Below, in pieces: positions 59,234 through 64,000 of a stretch of DNA of 64,000 nt. How positions within the stretch are numbered: position 1 is the stretch's first letter; every line of letters starts with the position of its first letter. Both the position numbers and the translations under genes were made by a program. The notes below the pieces were generated by a model that worked only from the letters and a program-made list of their open reading frames with translations, made no database searches and was not told the origin of the DNA. Source of the stretch: MGBC124762 sp048201935 (GTDB lineage: Bacteria > Bacillota > Clostridia > Oscillospirales > Oscillospiraceae); the NCBI GenBank assembly GCA_048201935.1, contig DBFBGR010000011.1, positions 62,001 to 126,000 on the forward strand, read 5' to 3'.

Positions 59234-59602
59234 TCAGGACTTCTCCCGGGCGTGCTGGAGGAGCTTTTCAAAGGTCTCGTCGGACAGGCCGTGCTCCACC
59301 TTGCAGGCGTCTTGCTCGGCCACCTTGGGGTCCACCCCAAGGCGGACGAAGAACGCCGTCAGGGTCTGGTGGCGGTCCCAGATGCGCCGGGCCACCGCCT
59401 CGCCCGCGTCAGTCAGGGTGATCACGCCGCCGTCGGAGACCTGGATGTAGCCGCTCTCCCGAAGCTTTTTCATGGCGACGCTGACGCTGGGCTTGGAGTA
59501 GCCCAGATCGGTCACGATGTCGATGCCCCGCACCGCCTTGCCCTGCTCTTGCAGCTTGAGGATGGATTCCAGGTAGTCCTCGCCCGATTCGTGGATGGCC
59601 AT
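59234..59602 (-). CDS. DtxR/MntR family metal-dependent repressor, predicted iron-responsive
   Basis: 122 residues: winged HTH (about 5-65, GIDIVTDLGYSKPSVSVAMKKLRESGYI) and dimerisation/metal domain (66-122), no SH3 domain, i.e. MntR-like length. Residues at MntR ligand positions are Asp9, Glu12, His78, Glu103 and His104, but the position of MntR Glu99 is Cys100 (EQDACKVEH), as in Fe-sensing DtxR (Cys102). Together with the divergent feo genes and their palindromes this suggests Fe2+-dependent repression. GAGAAGG precedes ATG 59602. Confidence 0.9.
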   Translation of the reverse strand: MAIHESGEDYLESILKLQEQGKAVRGIDIVTDLGYSKPSVSVAMKKLRESGYIQVSDGGVITLTDAGEAVARRIWDRHQTLTAFFVRLGVDPKVAEQDACKVEHGLSDETFEKLLQHAREKS

Positions 59603-59681
59603 GCAGGCACCTTCTCTCTGGTAAGTATTGACAGTCTATCACAAACGCCGCCCCGGGGCAAGAAAAATTTTGAAAAGGGGG

Positions 59682-59710
59682 TTGACATTGGCAAGTGGTT
59701 TGTGTATACT
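59682..59710 (+). promoter_or_regulatory. feoAAB promoter
   Basis: -35 TTGACA (59682-59687), 17-bp spacer, -10 TATACT (59705-59710). Confidence 0.85.
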
Positions 59711-59717
59711 AACTGCT

Positions 59718-59769
59718 GGGTTAGGGAAGCCTAACCCTCTCTTTTGGCTAAGTGGTTAGTTATAACTAA
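59718..59769. promoter_or_regulatory. two palindromic iron boxes
   Basis: GGGTTAGG-GAAG-CCTAACCC (59718-59737), a perfect inverted repeat close to the DtxR/IdeR consensus TTAGGTTAGCCTAACCTAA, and TTAGTTATAACTAA (59756-59769), also perfect. Both lie just downstream of the -10 box, where bound repressor would block transcription. Confidence 0.75.
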
Positions 59770-59787
59770 TGAAAGGGGCGACGAGAG

Positions 59788-59997
59788 ATGCCGCTGTCGA
59801 TGCTGAACCCTGGCGAGGAGGGCTCTATCCGCCAGATCAACGGCAAGGACAAGGTCCGGTCCCATCTGGCCCGGCTAGGATTTGTGGTGGGAGCGGAGGT
59901 GCGGGTGGTCAACTCCCTGGGCGGGAGCCTGATCCTGCAGGTGAAGGACAGCCGGGTGGCCCTGGACCGGGCCATGGCGACGCGTATTATCGTGTAA
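59788..59997 (+). CDS. feoA: FeoA family protein (first copy)
   Basis: 69 residues, an SH3-like small cytosolic protein: GEEGSIRQINGKDKVRSHLARLGFVVGAEVRVVNSLGGSLILQVKDSRVALDRAMATRIIV has the L-x-x-L/G-F-x-x-G-x-x-V core and the D-x-R-x-A-L/I-x-x-x-x-A ending of FeoA. FeoA proteins bind FeoB and aid Fe2+ uptake. AAAGGGGCG precedes ATG 59788. A second feoA follows after 12 bp. Confidence 0.92.
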   Translation: MPLSMLNPGEEGSIRQINGKDKVRSHLARLGFVVGAEVRVVNSLGGSLILQVKDSRVALDRAMATRIIV

Positions 59998-60009
59998 GGA
60001 GGCAGAAAA

Positions 60010-60228
60010 ATGACGTTAAAGGATGTGAAGGTGGGCCAGAGGGCCACAGTGGCGCGGGTCCACGGCCAGGGCGCGGTGCGGCGGCGCATCATGGACATGG
60101 GCCTGACCCGCGGGGTGGAGGTCTATGTGCGTAAGACAGCGCCCTTGGGCGACCCCATCGAACTGAATCTGCGCGGGTATGAATTGTCGGTCAGGAAGGC
60201 CGACGCCGAAATGATCGAGGTGGATTGA
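60010..60228 (+). CDS. feoA: FeoA family protein (second copy)
   Basis: 72 residues. Same SH3-like fold: GQRATVARVHGQGAVRRRIMDMGLTRGVEVYVRKTAPLGDPIELNLRGYELSVRKADAEMIEV, with the P-L-G-D-P-I-E motif seen in the FeoA type that is next to feoB. It is clearly different from the first copy, so the pair is likely not redundant. AAGGAGG precedes ATG 60010; feoB begins one base after its stop. Confidence 0.93.
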   Translation: MTLKDVKVGQRATVARVHGQGAVRRRIMDMGLTRGVEVYVRKTAPLGDPIELNLRGYELSVRKADAEMIEVD

Positions 60229-60229
60229 C

Positions 60230-62311
60230 ATGAGCATCAAAATTGCCCTGGCGGGCAACCCCAACTGCGGGAAGACCACGCTGTTCAACGCCCTCACCGG
60301 CTCCAACCAGTATGTGGGCAACTGGCCCGGGGTGACGGTGGAGCGCAAGGAGGGCAAGCTCCGGGGCCACAAGGACGTGGTCATTCAGGACCTGCCCGGC
60401 ATCTACTCCTTGTCGCCCTACACCCTGGAAGAGGTGGTGGCGAAGAATTACTTGGTGGAGGAGCGGCCCGACGCTGTTTTGAACATCGTGGACGGCACCA
60501 ACATCGAGCGAAACCTCTACCTCACCACCCAGTTGTTAGAGCTGGGGCTGCCGGTGGTGGTGGCGGTGAATATGATGGACCTCACCGAGAAAAACGGCGA
60601 CAAGCTGGACCTGGGCAAGCTGGCCAAGGCCCTGGGCTGCCCGGTGGTGGGGCTGTCCGCCCTGGGGGGCAGGGGCGTGGACCAGGTGGTGAGCAAGGTC
60701 CTGGAGACCGCCAAGGCCCAGACCGCCCAGACTGTGCCCCAGGCGCTGAGCGAGCTTTTGAGCGCCGCGCGGGCGGACCAGGAGGACCCTGAGGAGGCCG
60801 AGGCCGCCGCCCGGTACGATTTCATCGCCCAGGTGGTGGGCGGCGCGGTGAAAAAGGGCCGGAAGAAGGGCGCGCTGACAGCGTCGGACAAGGTGGACCG
60901 GATCGTCACCAACCGGGTTCTGGCGCTGCCCATCTTCGCCGTTATCATGTTTTTCGTCTACGCCGTGGCCATGGGGGGCTATCCCTTTTCCATCGGCACC
61001 ATCGGCACCGACTGGGCCAACGACGTGCTCTTTGGAGAATGGGTCCCGGGCTTCTTTGACAGCTTCCTGCTCAATGCCAACGGTGAGCCCATCGTCTGGC
61101 CCTGGCTGTACGGTCTCATTCAGGACGGCGTCGTGGCCGGAGTGGGCGCGGTGCTGGGCTTTGTGCCACAGATCCTGGTGCTGTGCCTGCTGCTGTCCAT
61201 TTTGGAGGACATCGGCTACATGGCCCGGGTGGCCTTTATCATGGACCGGCTGTTTCGCCGCTTTGGTCTGACCGGCAAGAGCTTTATTCCCCTGTTGGTG
61301 GCCACCGGCTGCGGCGTGCCCGGCATCATGGCCACCCGGACCATTGAACAGGACCGGGACCGGAAGATGACTGTCATGACCACGGGCTTTATCCCCTGCG
61401 GGGCCAAGCTGCCCATCATCGGCCTCATCGCCGGGGCCATCTTCGGCGGCTCGGCCTGGGTGGCGGCCTCGGCCTTCTTCATCGGCATCGCCGCGGTGGT
61501 CATTTCGGGCATCCTGCTGAAGAAGACCCGGGCCTTTGCCGGGGAGCCCGCCCCCTTCGTGATGGAGCTGCCCGCGTACCATGTGCCCAGCGTGGGCAAC
61601 GTGCTGCGCTCCACCTGGGAGCGGGGCTGGAGCTTTATCAAGCGGGCGGGGACGGTGGTGCTGGTCAGCTCCATTGCGCTGTGGTTCCTCCAGGGCTACG
61701 GCTTTGTGGACGGGGCCTTTATGGCGGTGGAGGACAACGGAGATTCCCTGCTGGCCGCCCTGGGCCGCGCCATCGCTTGGCTCTTCTACCCCTTGGGGTG
61801 GATGGGGGATATGGCCTGGAAGGCTACGGTGGCCACCTTCACCGGCCTCATCGCCAAGGAGGAGGTCATCAACACCTTTGGTGTGCTCTATAACTACGCC
61901 GGAGAGCTGGGCGAGGAGGGCCAGGAGGTCTGGGCCGCTGTGGGGGCCGACTTCACCGCCCTCACCGCCTATTCCTTCATGATCTTCAACCTGCTGTGCG
62001 CCCCCTGCTTCGCGGCGATGGGGGCCATCCGCCGGGAGATGAACAACTGGAGGTGGACCCTGGGGGCCATCGGCTATATGTGCGCCTTTGCCTACGTCAT
62101 TGCCATGCTGGTCTATCAGATCGGCGGGCTGTTCACCGGGGAGGCCCCTCTGGGCGTGTTCACCGTGATCGCCTTTGCCGCGCTGGCGGGGCTTTTATAC
62201 TTGCTTTTGCGTAAAGGGGCGGATCCCGACCACACCAGTTCCAGTCTGTCCAGCGTGGCGGCAGCCGCCACACCCTGCGGCGGCTGCAAGGGCTGCAAGC
62301 ATTGCCGGTGA
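60230..62311 (+). CDS. feoB: ferrous iron transport protein B
   Basis: 693 residues. The N-terminal G domain shows GNPNCGKTTLFNALTG (G1), DLPGIYSLSPY (G3) and VNMMDLTEK (G4), followed by the GDI-like helical region (to about 215) and two Gate domains with about eight to ten membrane helices (LVATGCGVPGIMATRT; FTGLIAKEEVINTF). A cytosolic C-terminal tail ends CGGCKGCKHC, with four Cys, resembling the Cys-rich tails or FeoC substitutes in some Firmicutes. It imports Fe2+ under anaerobic conditions. A terminator follows. Confidence 0.97.
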   Translation: MSIKIALAGNPNCGKTTLFNALTGSNQYVGNWPGVTVERKEGKLRGHKDVVIQDLPGIYSLSPYTLEEVVAKNYLVEERPDAVLNIVDGTNIERNLYLTTQLLELGLPVVVAVNMMDLTEKNGDKLDLGKLAKALGCPVVGLSALGGRGVDQVVSKVLETAKAQTAQTVPQALSELLSAARADQEDPEEAEAAARYDFIAQVVGGAVKKGRKKGALTASDKVDRIVTNRVLALPIFAVIMFFVYAVAMGGYPFSIGTIGTDWANDVLFGEWVPGFFDSFLLNANGEPIVWPWLYGLIQDGVVAGVGAVLGFVPQILVLCLLLSILEDIGYMARVAFIMDRLFRRFGLTGKSFIPLLVATGCGVPGIMATRTIEQDRDRKMTVMTTGFIPCGAKLPIIGLIAGAIFGGSAWVAASAFFIGIAAVVISGILLKKTRAFAGEPAPFVMELPAYHVPSVGNVLRSTWERGWSFIKRAGTVVLVSSIALWFLQGYGFVDGAFMAVEDNGDSLLAALGRAIAWLFYPLGWMGDMAWKATVATFTGLIAKEEVINTFGVLYNYAGELGEEGQEVWAAVGADFTALTAYSFMIFNLLCAPCFAAMGAIRREMNNWRWTLGAIGYMCAFAYVIAMLVYQIGGLFTGEAPLGVFTVIAFAALAGLLYLLLRKGADPDHTSSSLSSVAAAATPCGGCKGCKHCR

Positions 62312-62346
62312 GAGCCGGACCTGGCTTTGGACCATACACACATCAG

Positions 62347-62380
62347 AAAACCGCTCTCCCGGCGACGGAGGAGCGGTTTT
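62347..62380 (+). terminator. terminator after feoB
   Basis: AAAACCGCTC (62347-62356) pairs with GAGCGGTTTT (62371-62380), with further TCC/GGA pairing inside. Confidence 0.75.
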
Positions 62381-62394
62381 CCCCTTGGTTTGCC

Positions 62395-62423
62395 TTGACA
62401 TTGGCAGGATTTTCCGATACAAT
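62395..62423 (+). promoter_or_regulatory. nagB promoter
   Basis: -35 TTGACA (62395-62400), 17-bp spacer, -10 TACAAT (62418-62423). Confidence 0.8.
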
Positions 62424-62458
62424 TTTTCTATCAAATGACCCAAAGGAGGGCTCATCCT

Positions 62459-63211
62459 ATGCGCGTCTATCAAACCGCCGACTACGCCGCCATGTCCCGC
62501 CAGGCCGCCAATCTCATCACCTCCGTGGTGGTGCTCAAGCCCGATTGTGTGCTGGGCCTGGCCACCGGCTCCACCCCCGTGGGCACCTACAAGCAGCTTA
62601 TCGACTGGAACAAAGAGGGCTACCTGAGCTTCGCCCAGGTCACCACCGTGAACCTGGACGAGTACCAGGGCCTGCCGGTCACCCACGACCAGTCCTACCG
62701 CTACTTCATGAACGACAATCTCTTTGACCACGTGGACATCGACAAGGCCCGGACCAATGTGCCCAATGGCATGGCCGAGGACATCGCCGCCGAGTGCGCG
62801 CGCTACGACGCGCTGGTCAAGAGCCTGGGCGGCGCGGACCTCCAGCTTTTGGGCATGGGCCACGACGGCCACATCGCCTTCAACGAGCCCTGCGACCACT
62901 TCCCTGTGGGCACCCACCTGGTGGAGCTGGACCCCATGACCATCCAGGCCAACGCCCGGTTCTTCGACAACGACCCCGCCAAGGTGCCCACCAAGGCCCT
63001 CACCATGGGCATCGGCACCATCATGTCCGCCAAGAAAATTTTGATGATCGTCAGCGGCGCGGACAAGTCGGCCATTCTGGCCAAGGCTCTGCTGGGCCCC
63101 GTCACCCCCCAGGTCCCCGCCTCGGCCCTGCAGCTCCACCCGGATGTGACCGTGGTGGCCGACCAGGCGGCTCTGGCTGATTACATCAAGGCCGGCGGCA
63201 AGGTCTGCTAA
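62459..63211 (+). CDS. nagB: glucosamine-6-phosphate deaminase
   Basis: 250 residues. Converts glucosamine 6-phosphate to fructose 6-phosphate and ammonia. Motifs: VLGLATGSTPVGTYKQLI (phosphate loop), TTVNLDEYQGL with catalytic Asp, LLGMGHDGHIAFNEP with the active-site His and Glu, and KALTMGIGTIMSAKKI. ATG 62459 has AAAGGAGGG upstream. It is monocistronic here; no nagA adjoins. It could feed amino sugars from glycan deacetylation into glycolysis, but no direct link is seen. Confidence 0.96.
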   Translation: MRVYQTADYAAMSRQAANLITSVVVLKPDCVLGLATGSTPVGTYKQLIDWNKEGYLSFAQVTTVNLDEYQGLPVTHDQSYRYFMNDNLFDHVDIDKARTNVPNGMAEDIAAECARYDALVKSLGGADLQLLGMGHDGHIAFNEPCDHFPVGTHLVELDPMTIQANARFFDNDPAKVPTKALTMGIGTIMSAKKILMIVSGADKSAILAKALLGPVTPQVPASALQLHPDVTVVADQAALADYIKAGGKVC

Positions 63212-63245
63212 ATAACAAAAAGTTAAACAGCAACAAAATAATACA

Positions 63246-63280
63246 GCCCGGCGTCCGAGTTGGACGCCGGGCTTGCTTTT
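63246..63280. terminator. terminator after nagB
   Basis: 11-bp stem GCCCGGCGTCC / GGACGCCGGGC, loop GAGTT, then CTTGCTTTT. Confidence 0.75.
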
Positions 63281-63294
63281 ACACACGTTGCTTT

Positions 63295-64000
63295 TTAATC
63301 GGTCTCGGTGGGGGTGAACAGAGTAAAGGGCCGCTGAGACCAGGTAGAGATGTTCCGGCGCAGGGCCTGGGCGGTGACGCTGGAGTCGGTGAGGGTGACC
63401 CGGGCCACCCGCCGGGCGGACACGTCCTGGGCCAGATTCTCCGCCTGGGCGGAGACGCTGCGGCCCCGGGGGCTCACGTTGCCCGACCACACCCACCAGC
63501 TACCCTCGGTCCGGCCCCCACTGAGGAAGGCCACCTGGGTGGCCTCGGCGCGGAGGACGTGGCCCAGTCGCTGGTTGCCCAGGCGGAAGTCCCCCGCGGG
63601 GTCCTCGCTGCCCAGCAGCAGGCCGATCTGGTGCCCCGCGGCGGCGGCGGCGCGAACGTCGGCGTCCCGATCCAGAAGGTCCTCCGGGGAGAAGAGAAAC
63701 AGCGCTGACAGCCGGGCGTTTGCGAAGGTGCTGAGCAGGTGGTCAAAGCCACTGCCGTCGGTGCAGGCCACGGCGAAGCAGATGCTCACCGGGTCGGGCT
63801 GGGCGCTGGGGGTGGGTCCGGCGGAGGGCCGGGGCTCCGAGGGCGCGGGAGTGGCTTGGCTTGCCACATACTGGCTCACGGTGGAGGCCACCAGCGTGGC
63901 CGCCGAGGCGCCAAACTGAGCGTCGCTCATGGAGGCCTGGTCGGTGCAGATGCGGGCGATGGGCACGGTGCCGTCGGGGAGGACGACATTATAAAAGGAG
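63295..64000 (-). CDS. probable secreted protein with degenerate NodB-like domain, 5' end outside the window
   Basis: About 235 C-terminal residues are visible; the frame stays open to the right edge. A Ser/Ala/Pro-rich linker (...PAPSEPRPSAGPTPSAQ) separates an upstream part (NVVLPDGTVPIARICTDQAS) from a C-terminal domain whose layout resembles polysaccharide deacetylases: SICFAVACTDGSG where T-F-D-D-G would be, LSALFLFSPEDL, and GHQIGLLLGSED where G-H-E-I-G-N-H-T would be. The metal-binding His residues and one Asp are missing, so catalytic activity is unlikely. Function unknown. Confidence 0.55.
   Translation of the reverse strand, partial: SFYNVVLPDGTVPIARICTDQASMSDAQFGASAATLVASTVSQYVASQATPAPSEPRPSAGPTPSAQPDPVSICFAVACTDGSGFDHLLSTFANARLSALFLFSPEDLLDRDADVRAAAAAGHQIGLLLGSEDPAGDFRLGNQRLGHVLRAEATQVAFLSGGRTEGSWWVWSGNVSPRGRSVSAQAENLAQDVSARRVARVTLTDSSVTAQALRRNISTWSQRPFTLFTPTETD

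Overview
The window looks like a GC-rich Clostridia chromosome, most likely Oscillospirales (Oscillospiraceae; a Flavonifractor / Pseudoflavonifractor / Lawsonibacter-like lineage). This placement is an inference from gene content and style, not from a marker search. The signs are GC-rich codons combined with sigma-A type promoters with 17-bp spacers, strong GGAGG ribosome sites, AT-rich intergenic regions, a Na+-type ATP synthase c subunit, SLH and copper-amine-oxidase-like 'stalk' surface proteins, RF3, and an anaerobic flavoprotein at the left edge. No phage, insertion sequence, CRISPR array or rRNA was seen; gene density is high and neighbours often overlap by 4 bp.

Left part (1-9 kb): the start of an FprA-type flavoprotein; a formate/nitrite transporter - DUF985 cupin - KduD-like dehydrogenase operon; then a four-gene minus-strand operon that is the most unusual locus here: MBOAT O-acyltransferase, a fused SGNH-like/polysaccharide deacetylase protein, an acyl carrier protein and an FkbH-like HAD enzyme. 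Its architecture resembles Dlt/Pat surface-acylation systems, but the acyl donor branch is FkbH plus ACP, suggesting transfer of a glyceryl-type group to an extracellular glycan. A lipid kinase under a promoter with a palindrome on its -10 box, and lexA with SOS boxes, follow.

Middle (9-45 kb): a heterodimeric ABC exporter, lepA, two secreted proteins, topoisomerase IV subunit A, YitT, a lipoprotein, pseudouridine catabolism (psuK-psuG) and pta. Three tRNAs (Met, Glu, Val; minus strand) follow, then the complete ATP synthase operon atpIBEFHAGDC, in which the c subunit carries a two-carboxylate Na+ motif. A minus-strand operon trmL-pgk-tpiA-gpmI-prfC joins lower glycolysis to release factor 3. 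Proline synthesis (proBA), nadE and a split chromate transporter come next.

Right part (45-64 kb): an SLH-domain protein, a sugar-binding-like exported protein with an apparent CTG start, a complete AI-2 (Lsr) system arranged as lsrR-lsrK-cupin divergent from lsrA-lsrC-lsrD-lsrB-lsrF, an AEC carrier, a DtxR-type regulator divergent from feoA-feoA-feoB with two palindromic iron boxes, nagB, and the 3' part of a secreted protein with a degenerate NodB-like domain. LsrG is absent and a small cupin protein sits in the lsr locus instead.
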